Below are positions 8,250 through 15,481 of a DNA stretch of 19,576 nt, one piece after another (position 1 is the stretch's first letter; the number at the start of each line of letters is the position of its first letter). The stretch spans positions 1 through 19,576 of the forward strand of contig CAYTLQ010000334.1 of the NCBI GenBank assembly GCA_964438715.1, given 5' to 3'. Origin of the DNA: CAYTLQ01 sp964438715. GTDB taxonomy: Bacteria; Bacteroidota; Ignavibacteria; Ignavibacteriales; Ignavibacteriaceae. The notes under the pieces were generated by a model that was not told the origin of the DNA, did not search any database, and was given only the letters and a program-made list of their open reading frames with translations. The position numbers and the translations under genes are program-made.

Positions 8250-8588
8250 CTAAATAAGTTTTGAATATTCCTGAGTTTCAGAAGTTGAAGAACCTTTCTG
8301 GAGTTCTTTCAGATAGTCCCACGAATAAATACCTGTGTCGTGACCATCTTTCCATGTGATTTGAATAGCATAATCACCGACAGGTGTTATACTTTTTATT
8401 TTATATGTGTCTTCGGTGGGTGGCGATTTCGGAGCCGCCTTAAAAGTACGAAATAAAATGGTTTCACCTTTGCATCCGGCACACGGACATTCATCCCGGA
8501 GATAGGTGAGTTTAAGGACTGAAGATGTATTATCAGACCAGGTAATTTCCAACATTCCTTTGTTGACTTTAATAGAGATAGGTTTCAT
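8250..8588 (-). CDS. DUF971 (GBBH-like N-terminal domain) protein
   Basis: A stand-alone copy of the domain found at the N-terminus of gamma-butyrobetaine hydroxylases. It is recognised from the order LEITWSDN, LRDECPCAGC, and the C-terminal DYAIQITWKDGHDTGIYSWDYLKEL. The three cysteines C34, C36 and C39 are candidates for binding a metal (Zn in the homologous domain). The role of stand-alone copies is unclear; links to Fe-S cluster handling have been proposed. I start it at the ATG whose first base is 8588, giving 112 residues, because the family begins just before this point; an upstream ATG at 8633 would add 15 hydrophobic residues not typical of the family. No ribosome site is obvious for either. 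Confidence 0.82.
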   Translation of the reverse strand: MKPISIKVNKGMLEITWSDNTSSVLKLTYLRDECPCAGCKGETILFRTFKAAPKSPPTEDTYKIKSITPVGDYAIQITWKDGHDTGIYSWDYLKELQKGSSTSETQEYSKLI

Positions 8589-8801
8589 AATTTTATTTTC
8601 ATTTAAGTGTAATAAAATGAGAATCATTAGCAAAATAAAACACTTCTAATGCCTGTATAATAAAAAAATTTTTTATTACCTAAAGAAAGATATTGCTTAA
8701 CTTCTTGTAATAAAAGTACTTATAAAAAAAGTAACCATTTGTGGAACAGTTGGCATAAGCTTTGAGTAGAATGTAATGAGGATGTAAAAAAGGAGAAATT
8801 T
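8589..8801. other. Divergent intergenic region
   Basis: 213 bases, very AT-rich, between the DUF971 start on the minus strand and the one-TM protein on the plus strand. It must hold promoters for both, but no box matches TTTG-N19-TAnnTTTG. It contains an AT palindrome (8658-8678) and, at its end, the ribosome site AGGAG (8791-8795) of the downstream gene. Confidence 0.5.
8658..8678. repeat. Perfect 21-base AT palindrome
   Basis: Arms TAATAAAAAA and TTTTTTATTA around a single A at 8668. It has no G or C, so it is not a good intrinsic terminator. It may be a bent A-tract upstream element or a chance product of base composition. Confidence 0.4.
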
Positions 8802-9188
8802 ATGAACCTGTTAAATATAATTGTTAATACACTCGTCTTTTTTGGCGGTATCACAATAATCTTTCTTATAGGTTCATACCTTATTTATAAAGCTAAAACC
8901 AGAAATAAGGATTTCGTGAGGGAAAATCTCACACAATCGAAACAAACGGAGGAATCTGTAATGCCTGTACCAACTTCGACAAAAGAAAATATAATTCATA
9001 CTGTGGCATTACCCGATGCTGATACAAGAGGAATTTTTCCGATAGCTGTACCGGAAATGGTAGCTGAACCAATACCTGCATATCAGAACACCAGAATACC
9101 TAGATATCAGGTTGTTAATTCATCCTCTGTTCATTTAAATATATGGAAGTCGGTTCCAAACACTAACAGAAAAATTGCATTTAGGTAA
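8802..9188 (+). CDS. Unrecognised single-TM membrane protein
   Basis: I do not recognise this protein. It is 128 residues with one strong TM helix (about residues 5-29, LVFFGGITIIFLIGSYLIY) followed by KAKTRNK; the positive-inside rule puts the remaining 100 residues in the cytoplasm. That part is polar, Pro/Thr/Ser-containing and likely disordered, apart from a short C-terminal block, RYQVVNSSSVHLNIWKS. A good ribosome site, AGGAG at 8791-8795, lies 6 bases before the ATG, which supports it as a real gene. It converges with the CBS-domain gene. No function can be assigned. Confidence 0.65.
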   Translation: MNLLNIIVNTLVFFGGITIIFLIGSYLIYKAKTRNKDFVRENLTQSKQTEESVMPVPTSTKENIIHTVALPDADTRGIFPIAVPEMVAEPIPAYQNTRIPRYQVVNSSSVHLNIWKSVPNTNRKIAFR

Positions 9189-9224
9189 TCTACCTGTAAC
9201 TAAAAAGTTCTACAAGCATTGATC

Positions 9225-9662
9225 TTATTTTGTACTTCCTGTTATATATTGTTCAAGCTGGTTGATAAGTAGTTGTTGTTCTTCAAGTATTGATTTCACT
9301 ACATCCCCAATGGAAATAATACCTACTACTTTTTCTCCATCAACAACGGGGAGATGACGAATTTTCCTTTCGCTCATTAATTGCATGCAATCATTCGCTG
9401 AATGTTTAAGATTCACGGTAACAACATTACCTGACATTATTTCCGAAACAAATGTTTCTTTCGAAGATTTGCCGAAGAGTATAACCTTTCTTGCATAATC
9501 TCTTTCAGACATGATACCTTTAAGACTTCCGTTCTCCATCACAAGCAGGGCACCGATATCGTTTGCCGCCATAATTTGCAGAGCATCATATACTGTCGTT
9601 TCCGGGGTAACAGAGAATACAGTATGTCCCTTTCTCTTAAGTATTTCGAATACATTTTGCAT
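9225..9662 (-). CDS. Two-CBS-domain protein
   Basis: A small soluble protein made of a CBS pair (Bateman module), which usually senses adenine nucleotides or AdoMet. CBS1 covers about residues 7-66 (TVYDALQIMAANDIGALLVM, then GIMSERDYARK) and CBS2 about 73-130 (VNLKHSANDCMQLMSERKIRHLPVV, then GIISIGDVVKSIL). The S/T-x-x-D-like ends ERDYARK and IGDVVK are in place. There is no attached enzyme or channel domain. It has a ribosome site AGAGG 6 bases before the ATG. The 145-residue length fits stand-alone family members; the partner is unknown. Confidence 0.88.
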   Translation of the reverse strand: MQNVFEILKRKGHTVFSVTPETTVYDALQIMAANDIGALLVMENGSLKGIMSERDYARKVILFGKSSKETFVSEIMSGNVVTVNLKHSANDCMQLMSERKIRHLPVVDGEKVVGIISIGDVVKSILEEQQLLINQLEQYITGSTK

Positions 9663-9712
9663 TTTTGACCTCTTAGTTAAAAGGATTAATGTTAGTCTTA
9701 AGTAGTAAAAAT

Positions 9713-9742
9713 CAAATTAATCCAAATTTTAAGAAAAATCAA
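9713..9742 (-). promoter_or_regulatory. Possible promoter of the CBS-domain gene
   Basis: Read on the minus strand, TTG (9742-9740) is followed after 19 bases by TTAATTTG (9720-9713), one mismatch from TAnnTTTG. The leader would be about 40-45 bases. The spacing equals that of the nuo promoter, but the match is imperfect. Confidence 0.35.
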
Positions 9743-9760
9743 GTTTCGGCTCTGAAACTT
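9741..9760. repeat. Inverted repeat between divergent genes
   Basis: AAGTTTC (9741-9747), six bases, GAAACTT (9754-9760): perfect 7-base arms. It overlaps the -33 side of the possible CBS promoter and lies upstream of the acylation gene cluster, so it could be an operator. On the plus strand it is followed by TT only, too weak for a terminator. Confidence 0.4.
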
Positions 9761-9837
9761 TTATGCTGATTAAAATCTGATATGAAACAAAATGAGATTT
9801 TACCTGTATAATTATTACCGGAGGAAGAATTTCTCAG

Positions 9838-9885
9838 ATGTTTAGAGGTTTTGAAATCGCTGTATTTTTCAATAAATTTCTATGA
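9838..9885 (+). CDS. Short upstream ORF with a strong ribosome site
   Basis: ATG at 9838 opens 15 codons (MFRGFEIAVFFNKFL) and stops at 9883-9885, 7 bases before the ATG of the first SGNH gene. It is preceded by GGAGGAAG (9820-9827), the best Shine-Dalgarno match in the region, while the SGNH gene itself has none. It is out of frame with that gene. It may be a leader peptide that couples translation, or a chance ORF. Confidence 0.3.
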   Translation: MFRGFEIAVFFNKFL

Positions 9886-9892
9886 TTTTTGC

Positions 9893-10588
9893 ATGAAAAA
9901 AGTGTGTAGTAAACAGCTCAAATTAGTTTTTGTAATATTTTTACTTTCTGGCAGTTTTTTGAATGCGGCCGTTAGTGTTCCCGATAGTTTGACCTTTAGA
10001 AATAATCCAAACTATGATTATGAGATTGGATTTTATAAAATTTATAAAAAGAAACAAGCAGATGTAGTTATGCTCGGCAACTCCATTACTCATGGAGTTA
10101 ACTGGAATGAACTTCTGGACAGGGGTGATATAGCTGACAGGGGTATCCCGGCAGACAATCTCGATGGTATGCTCGCAAGGCTGAATTATGTTACCGATTT
10201 AAACCCAAAAATTGTGTTCATAATGGCAGGTATTAATGATATTTATTCTTGGAAACCTGTAGATAAAGTTTTTCAGAATTATGTCCGAATTATAACAAGT
10301 CTGAAAGCAAAAAATATTCGGGTCGTTGTTCAATCAACTCTTTTTGTCGCAAAAGGATATCCAAGTTCCGGTGACAGAAATCCGGAGGTCGAAAAATTAA
10401 ATAAACTATTACTCAATTATTGTCAGTTAAATGGAATCGAGTTTATAGATTTAAATAGCAAAATGTCTAAAGATAAATACCTTATTAACGAATATACTCA
10501 CGACGGGCTGCACCTCAATTCTAATGGATATAAAATCTGGGGATTGGAGCTGGAGAGAATTTTAAAAAAGCATTTACCTCAAAATTAA
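9893..10588 (+). CDS. Secreted SGNH/GDSL-family esterase or acyltransferase
   Basis: First gene of the proposed envelope-acylation cluster. A signal peptide (KLVFVIFLLSGSFLNAA) precedes a compact SGNH domain. Catalytic blocks are complete: block I GNSITHG with the nucleophile S64, block III GIND (G113, N115, D116) and block V DGLHLN with D204 and H207. The 231-residue length matches small GDSL esterases of the PAF-acetylhydrolase/rhamnogalacturonan-acetylesterase type. ATG at 9893 was chosen because it begins the signal peptide; an in-frame TTG at 9851 would precede it with 14 poorly fitting residues. It ends 19 bases before the second SGNH gene. It may remove acyl groups, or act as an alternative transferase on the same polymer. 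Confidence 0.85.
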   Translation: MKKVCSKQLKLVFVIFLLSGSFLNAAVSVPDSLTFRNNPNYDYEIGFYKIYKKKQADVVMLGNSITHGVNWNELLDRGDIADRGIPADNLDGMLARLNYVTDLNPKIVFIMAGINDIYSWKPVDKVFQNYVRIITSLKAKNIRVVVQSTLFVAKGYPSSGDRNPEVEKLNKLLLNYCQLNGIEFIDLNSKMSKDKYLINEYTHDGLHLNSNGYKIWGLELERILKKHLPQN

Positions 10589-10607
10589 GGCTCAGGAAGG
10601 ATGAACT

Positions 10608-11978
10608 ATGAATAAAAAGGATGAAATGAAAAACAAACCTCTCGTACTACTTATTTTAACTTTTCTGTTTCTTACCGGAATGTCTCTTATTCCGGATGGC
10701 TTTCAGGTCTGGATTTATAAGGTTAAAAAACTTGATATGTTTATGGATGTAAAACCTGATTCTTTATTGTCCATAAAATCAGAACCTAATACAAAAGTAA
10801 TTACTGCTTCATTATTTAATTCATTTAACTGGAATGGAGTGTTCAACTCTTATTTTAGTGGAACAGCAGAATTAACACCATCATCTTCTACATCAGTACA
10901 GCAAATTGAGAATAGCGCACATCTGAAGAAATTTTTTGAAGCGCTTAAGCAAGCCTCCGGAAAAAAATTGCGTATTCTTCATTTCGGAGACTCAGCCATT
11001 GAAGGCGATAATATATCTGCTGATTTCCGTAAAATTTTTCAGGCTAAATTTGGTGGTAATGGAGTGGGGCTTGTGCCAATTACCTCGCATGATGTCGCAT
11101 TTCGCACTACAACGAAATTATCATTCTCAAATGACTGGGGCACAGCTTCGCTGATTGGCAGTAATCCTGAAAAATTAATCCTTGGTGTCAATGGTCATGC
11201 TTTCACACCCAAACCGAACAGCTGGGTTAAAATGGAAACAACGACACAATATGGCGTAAAATATTTTTCCACTGCACGGATTGTTTACACTTCCGATAAA
11301 GCCGTGGTTATTAAATACTCCTTCAATGATGAGGCAGAAAAATCTGTCGAGCTTAAAGCATCAAAACAGGTTACCGAAACTGTTCTTACTTATTCGGGCA
11401 AAGCAAAATCAATAAAGGTTACCATTCCCTCACCGGCCAAAACGGTATTTTATGGTATTTCTTTAGAAGATGGTAATGGAGTGTATATCGATAATGTTCC
11501 TCTCCGTGGAAACTCCGGTGTAGCGTTACGCGATTTAGCGCCAGGTACACTTAAAGAATTTGATAAATTATTCGGATATAAGCTTGTTGTGCTTAACTTT
11601 GGTTTAAATATGGCAGGACCTGATGCAAAGGATTTTGGCTGGTACGAACAAGCAATGGAAAAAGTTATTGCACAATTTAAAGAAGCTTTTCCTGATGCAG
11701 CAATATTAATTATGAGCGTTCAGGATAAGAGTGTAAAAAAAGGTTCGAAATTCGTAACTGACCCAAGTATTCTAAAACTTGTTGAAGCACAAAAAAGAAT
11801 TGCGCAAAAATCGGGAGTTGCATTTTGGAATTTATTTGAAGCCATGGGTGGACAGGATTCAATGAATAAATGGGTTGACGAAGGTCTAGCATCTAAAGAC
11901 TATACACATGTTAATCTTGCAGGAGCAAAGAAAATAGCAGAAATGCTTACGGAAGCACTATTAAGCGCTAATAAATAA
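10608..11978 (+). CDS. Membrane-anchored SGNH acyltransferase with inserted beta domain
   Basis: Candidate final transferase of the acylation cluster (DltD-, AlgX/AlgJ- or PatB-like role). An N-terminal hydrophobic segment (about residues 9-28) anchors or exports it. Block I is LHFGDSAIEGD with the nucleophile S129; the oxyanion block is LNFGLN; the last block is DYTH with D431 and H434. Between the first two blocks, roughly residues 170-300, lies a beta-rich insert that looks like a carbohydrate-binding module, reminiscent of the layout of peptidoglycan O-acetyl esterases of the Ape1 type. Ribosome site AGGAAGG (10594-10600) is 7 bases before the ATG. At 456 residues it is much longer than a plain GDSL enzyme. 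A hydrolase role cannot be excluded. Confidence 0.78.
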   Translation: MNKKDEMKNKPLVLLILTFLFLTGMSLIPDGFQVWIYKVKKLDMFMDVKPDSLLSIKSEPNTKVITASLFNSFNWNGVFNSYFSGTAELTPSSSTSVQQIENSAHLKKFFEALKQASGKKLRILHFGDSAIEGDNISADFRKIFQAKFGGNGVGLVPITSHDVAFRTTTKLSFSNDWGTASLIGSNPEKLILGVNGHAFTPKPNSWVKMETTTQYGVKYFSTARIVYTSDKAVVIKYSFNDEAEKSVELKASKQVTETVLTYSGKAKSIKVTIPSPAKTVFYGISLEDGNGVYIDNVPLRGNSGVALRDLAPGTLKEFDKLFGYKLVVLNFGLNMAGPDAKDFGWYEQAMEKVIAQFKEAFPDAAILIMSVQDKSVKKGSKFVTDPSILKLVEAQKRIAQKSGVAFWNLFEAMGGQDSMNKWVDEGLASKDYTHVNLAGAKKIAEMLTEALLSANK

Positions 11979-11999
11979 TTTTTTACCCATAGGTTTTTT

Positions 12000-13694
12000 A
12001 TGGAAGTTTCAACAGTCTGGGCAAAGTGGGAAGACAATGCCCGTAAATATCCGGATAGGGATGCGATTATCTTTTGGAAAGCCGGCGAAGAACCACTACG
12101 GTGGAAGTTCAGTGAAATTGTTAAGAAAGCAAATGAGTATTCGTGCTTGTTAAAAAAGCACGGCATCAAAAAAGATGAAGTTTGTGCAATAATTATAAGA
12201 CATAATTTTCAATTTTATCCGCTCTATATGGGTATTGTTGGGGCAGGCGCTATACCGGCGGTGCTCGCATATCCTAATCCACGCCTGCATCCCGATAAAT
12301 TTCGCGACGGGATCAGAGGTATGTCCCAGCGAAGCGGATTGGATTGGATATTTACCGAGCGTGAACTGGAACCAATTTTAGCTCCATTACTTGTGAATAG
12401 CACTATTAAAGGAGTTCATTATCCTTTAGAATGGAACGCTGATGGCTCTGAAAAAGAATTTTTTGATGAAGTACAAAATACCAGAGCAGAAAGATTGAAT
12501 TCTGATCCTGTTTTGCTACAACACTCATCAGGAACCACCGGATTACAAAAACCGGTTTTACTTTCGAATGGGGCTATTTTGCGACATGTTGAGTACTATG
12601 GTAATTCCATTGCATTGAGCGAGAATGACAAAATTGTTAGCTGGCTGCCGTTGTATCATGATATGGGCCTGATTGCCGCATTCCACATTCCACTTTCTTA
12701 TGGTATTCCTTCTGTGCAGATAGATCCTTTTGAATGGGTTTTGGCTCCTGCATTACTTATTGAAGCCGCGTCAAAAGAGCTAGCTACAATTTCATGGTTA
12801 CCAAACTTTGCTTACAATCTGATGGCCGATAAAATTCCTGATGATGAAATAGAAGGATTTTCTCTCGGCAGTTTACGAATGCTTATTAATTGCAGTGAGC
12901 CTGTGAGAGCTGAAAGTCACAAGCGTTTCTATGAAAGATTCCGGAATTATGGATTTATGGAGACATCGCTTTCAGCTTGTTATGCTATGGCGGAAACTAC
13001 TTACGGAGTTACTCAAACCGAGCCTGGTAAAGTACCAAGGGTAATTTTTGCGGACCGTGAGCAACTTTCTAAAGGAATAGTAAAAATTGTTGATGACCCC
13101 TCAATTGCCCGATCCTGCGTATCTTCCGGAAAAGTAATTGAAGGGTGCAAGGTAAAAATTGTTGACGAAAACAGACAGGAAACCGAAGAAGGGGTTATTG
13201 GTGAAATTGCAATTGCTTCTGTTTCAATGTTTGATGGTTACAGAAATTATCCGGAAAAAACTGCCGAGGTACTGCAAGATGGCTGGTATTACAGCGGCGA
13301 TTTTGGATTCCTTTATGAGGGTGAATGTTATGTTATCGGCAGAAAAAAAGATATAATAATTGTTGCTGGGAAAAACATTTATCCCGAAGATATTGAAGAT
13401 ACTGTCAGCAAAGTTCCCGGTGTAATTCCTGGCCGTGTTATAGCGTTTGGAAATTATGATGCTGAGCTAGGTACTGAAACTATTGTGGTTGTGGCTGAAA
13501 CGGCTTTAGAAAGTCTTGAAGATAAAAGAAAACTTAGATTAGAAATTCTTAAAGCCGGTGTTGCTAACGATCAGAATTTCAATCATATTCATCTTGTTCC
13601 GCCCCGCTGGCTTATAAAAAGTTCAGCGGGAAAACCGAGCAGGAAGGCAAATAAAGAACGCATTCTATCAAATTCAGAATTTTTAGTGGAGTAG
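12000..13694 (+). CDS. Fatty-acyl-AMP ligase-like (FAAL-type) adenylate-forming enzyme
   Basis: Activates a carboxylic acid with ATP and most likely loads it onto the carrier protein encoded 3 bases downstream. ANL-superfamily motifs in order: P-loop HSSGTTGLQKP (H175-P185), SWLPLYHDMGLI (S214 on), YAMAETT (Y328-T334), YSGD with D434, GRKKDIIIVAGKN (R448 hinge region) and the C-terminal catalytic Lys K545 in SSAGKPSR. The SWLP-YHDMGL and GRKKDIIIVAGKNIYPEDIE blocks are typical of fatty-acyl-AMP ligases (FAAL/FadD32 type) that feed carrier proteins, and unlike DltA-type amino-acid ligases. The 564-residue length fits FAALs. A weak AGG precedes the ATG. Acid specificity cannot be read by eye. 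Confidence 0.88.
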   Translation: MEVSTVWAKWEDNARKYPDRDAIIFWKAGEEPLRWKFSEIVKKANEYSCLLKKHGIKKDEVCAIIIRHNFQFYPLYMGIVGAGAIPAVLAYPNPRLHPDKFRDGIRGMSQRSGLDWIFTERELEPILAPLLVNSTIKGVHYPLEWNADGSEKEFFDEVQNTRAERLNSDPVLLQHSSGTTGLQKPVLLSNGAILRHVEYYGNSIALSENDKIVSWLPLYHDMGLIAAFHIPLSYGIPSVQIDPFEWVLAPALLIEAASKELATISWLPNFAYNLMADKIPDDEIEGFSLGSLRMLINCSEPVRAESHKRFYERFRNYGFMETSLSACYAMAETTYGVTQTEPGKVPRVIFADREQLSKGIVKIVDDPSIARSCVSSGKVIEGCKVKIVDENRQETEEGVIGEIAIASVSMFDGYRNYPEKTAEVLQDGWYYSGDFGFLYEGECYVIGRKKDIIIVAGKNIYPEDIEDTVSKVPGVIPGRVIAFGNYDAELGTETIVVVAETALESLEDKRKLRLEILKAGVANDQNFNHIHLVPPRWLIKSSAGKPSRKANKERILSNSEFLVE

Positions 13695-13697
13695 AAG

Positions 13698-13931
13698 ATG
13701 ATAAGTGAACGATTTAAAAGAACTGTGCTGAACGAATTGAAACTCGATGACTTTGACATTAAAGATGAGACAAAGGCAAATGAGGTTCCGGGGTGGGATT
13801 CATTAAACCACCTGAATGTAATTCTCGCAATTGAAAAGGAATATGGTATTAAATTTAAGTCAATTGAGATACTGAAACTGAAAAACCTTGGTGAACTTCA
13901 GCAACTTATTGACAAGAAAACTGGCGCATAA
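13698..13931 (+). CDS. Acyl carrier protein
   Basis: A 77-residue stand-alone carrier protein. The phosphopantetheine attachment site is S35 in GWDSLNH; it is followed by the helix HLNVILAIEKEYGIKF and a C-terminal helix, as in ACP and DltC. It starts 3 bases after the ligase stop, with the ribosome site GGAG (13688-13691) lying in the ligase coding end, so the two are tightly coupled. The natural reading is that the ligase charges this carrier and the MBOAT encoded 25 bases downstream unloads it. It is not the fatty-acid-synthesis ACP by context: no fab genes are nearby. Confidence 0.92.
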   Translation: MISERFKRTVLNELKLDDFDIKDETKANEVPGWDSLNHLNVILAIEKEYGIKFKSIEILKLKNLGELQQLIDKKTGA

Positions 13932-13956
13932 AATAATTTTATAAATCCGGAATACT

Positions 13957-15456
13957 ATGTTTTACTTTATTGATACCGAAAAATTATGGCAGTTGTTTCA
14001 TTATGACAAGTATGACCCGCTCTTATTCGGTAGTTCATTCTTCTTCTTTTTGTTTATAGGCATTTTACTTGTTCTTCGTTTATTGCAGAACAAACCCTCG
14101 TTGCAACAGGCATTTATTTTGCTGTTTTCTTTGTTCTTTTATTACAAAGCAAGCGGTGATTACTTTGTTGTTCTTCTTGCCTCCGTGCTGATTAATTTTG
14201 GGTTTGGTAAGTTACTTTATAATACAAACACACCTTCGATTAAGAAATTATGGCTCACAATTGCTGTAGCAGTTAATCTTGGCGGGCTGGGCTACTTTAA
14301 ATATACTAATTTATTTTTGGAGTCCTACAGCACTCTGACCGGCGGTGAATTTAATGCCTTAGATATTATTCTGCCATTAGGTATTTCATTCTATACATTC
14401 AAGGCGCTGAGTTATTTATTTGATATTTATCTTGAAATGTTAGAAGAGGAGTATAGTTTATTTAATTTTGCCCTTTATTTGATGTTCTTCCCCAATCTCC
14501 TTGCTGGTCCGCTTGATAAAGCGAGAGATTTTCTCCCGCAAGTAAAGAATGATAATCCGCTTACAAAGGAGGAATTTGGTAAGGCTTTGTTTCTTATTAT
14601 TCTTGGACTACTAAAAAAGGGAGTCATTGCGGATTATATAGGACTTAATTTGGTTGACAGGATTATAGAATCTCCTCTTCGATTTACCGGAGCAGAAAAT
14701 ATTATTATGATGTATGGTTATACTCTTCAAATTTTCTGTGATTTTTCCGGCTACACCGATCTCGCAATTGGAGTAGCATTATTGATGGGGTACAGTTTGA
14801 TGGACAACTTCAATTATCCGTATCAGGCAACTAGTATTGCGGATTTTTGGAGAAGGTGGCACATTTCTCTCTCTACCTGGTTGCTTGAGTATTTATTCCG
14901 ACCTTTACAACTCTCGTTTAGGGGATTAAAAATCTGGGGTAATGTCCTTGGTTTATTTATTACCTTTTTGCTGTGTGGTTTATGGCACGGTGCGAGTTGG
15001 AATTTTATTGTTTGGGGTGGAATACACGGGTTTATGATGTCTTTTGCAATCTTAATAAAATCTCCAAAAGAGAAATTGCAAAAGAAGCTTGGTATTTTCA
15101 ATACAAGTGGATTACGACTAATTCAGATTTTTATTACCTTTCACCTTATTACTGTTACATGGCTAATTTTCAGAGCTCCCGATTTTGAAATTGTCTCACA
15201 GGTGTTTACACAAATTACTACTTTCTTAAAGCCGGATGTTTTCATCCAATATTCAATGGGATATCCGCTCATTATTGCATTAATGGTACTTGGATACTTT
15301 TTTCACTTTTTACCCAAATCTTTCGGAGACAGATTACAGATACTTTTGACAGATGCACCTATCCTTTTGCAGTCTTTTGTGTTGGCTATTGTTATCTTTA
15401 TTGTCGCTCAGTTTCGTTTTGCCGACATTGTACCATTTATTTATTTCCAGTTTTAA
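13957..15456 (+). CDS. MBOAT-family membrane O-acyltransferase with C-terminal acyl-shuttle motif
   Basis: Polytopic membrane protein of the AlgI/DltB/PatA type that passes an acyl group from a cytoplasmic thioester through the membrane. About ten or more TM helices are visible. Family blocks: LPLGISFYTFKALSYLFDIY, FFPNLLAGPLDKARDFLPQ, DFWRRWHISLSTWL, and the catalytic region GLWHGASWNF with H344, followed by GGIHG with H357. The last six residues, F494-I-Y496-F-Q-F499, match the extracytoplasmic C-terminal hexapeptide whose tyrosine carries the acyl group in Dlt-type pathways. At 499 residues it is complete. Its stop overlaps an ATG (TAATG at 15454-15458). Partner transferase is presumably one of the two SGNH proteins upstream. 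Confidence 0.93.
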   Translation: MFYFIDTEKLWQLFHYDKYDPLLFGSSFFFFLFIGILLVLRLLQNKPSLQQAFILLFSLFFYYKASGDYFVVLLASVLINFGFGKLLYNTNTPSIKKLWLTIAVAVNLGGLGYFKYTNLFLESYSTLTGGEFNALDIILPLGISFYTFKALSYLFDIYLEMLEEEYSLFNFALYLMFFPNLLAGPLDKARDFLPQVKNDNPLTKEEFGKALFLIILGLLKKGVIADYIGLNLVDRIIESPLRFTGAENIIMMYGYTLQIFCDFSGYTDLAIGVALLMGYSLMDNFNYPYQATSIADFWRRWHISLSTWLLEYLFRPLQLSFRGLKIWGNVLGLFITFLLCGLWHGASWNFIVWGGIHGFMMSFAILIKSPKEKLQKKLGIFNTSGLRLIQIFITFHLITVTWLIFRAPDFEIVSQVFTQITTFLKPDVFIQYSMGYPLIIALMVLGYFFHFLPKSFGDRLQILLTDAPILLQSFVLAIVIFIVAQFRFADIVPFIYFQF

Positions 15457-15481
15457 TGAAAAATATTTGGGCTAAGAAAAT

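Larger units (their letters stand above)
9663..9892. other. Divergent regulatory region upstream of the acylation cluster
   Basis: 230 bases between the CBS-domain gene (-) and the first SGNH gene (+). It holds the possible CBS promoter (9713-9742), the 7-base inverted repeat (9741-9760), a TATAAT at 9807-9812 without a good -35 box, and the short ORF at 9838-9885 with its strong ribosome site. A plus-strand promoter for the cluster must lie here but could not be pinned down. Confidence 0.5.

Noticed and set aside
8738..8764. Bacteroidota-type promoter for the one-TM protein
   Set aside because: TTTG and a TAAGCTTTG-like box are present, but the spacing is about 15 bases and the second box has one extra base.
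9189..9224. Terminator between the convergent one-TM and CBS genes
   Set aside because: A weak bulged hairpin (TGTAACT...AGTTCTACA) exists but has almost no GC and no proper T-run.
12000..13694. Calling the ligase DltA (D-alanine--carrier protein ligase)
   Set aside because: Its motifs (SWLPLYHDMGL, GRKKDIIIVAGKNIYPEDIE, SSAGKPSR) and length fit fatty-acyl-AMP ligases; only the gene context is Dlt-like.
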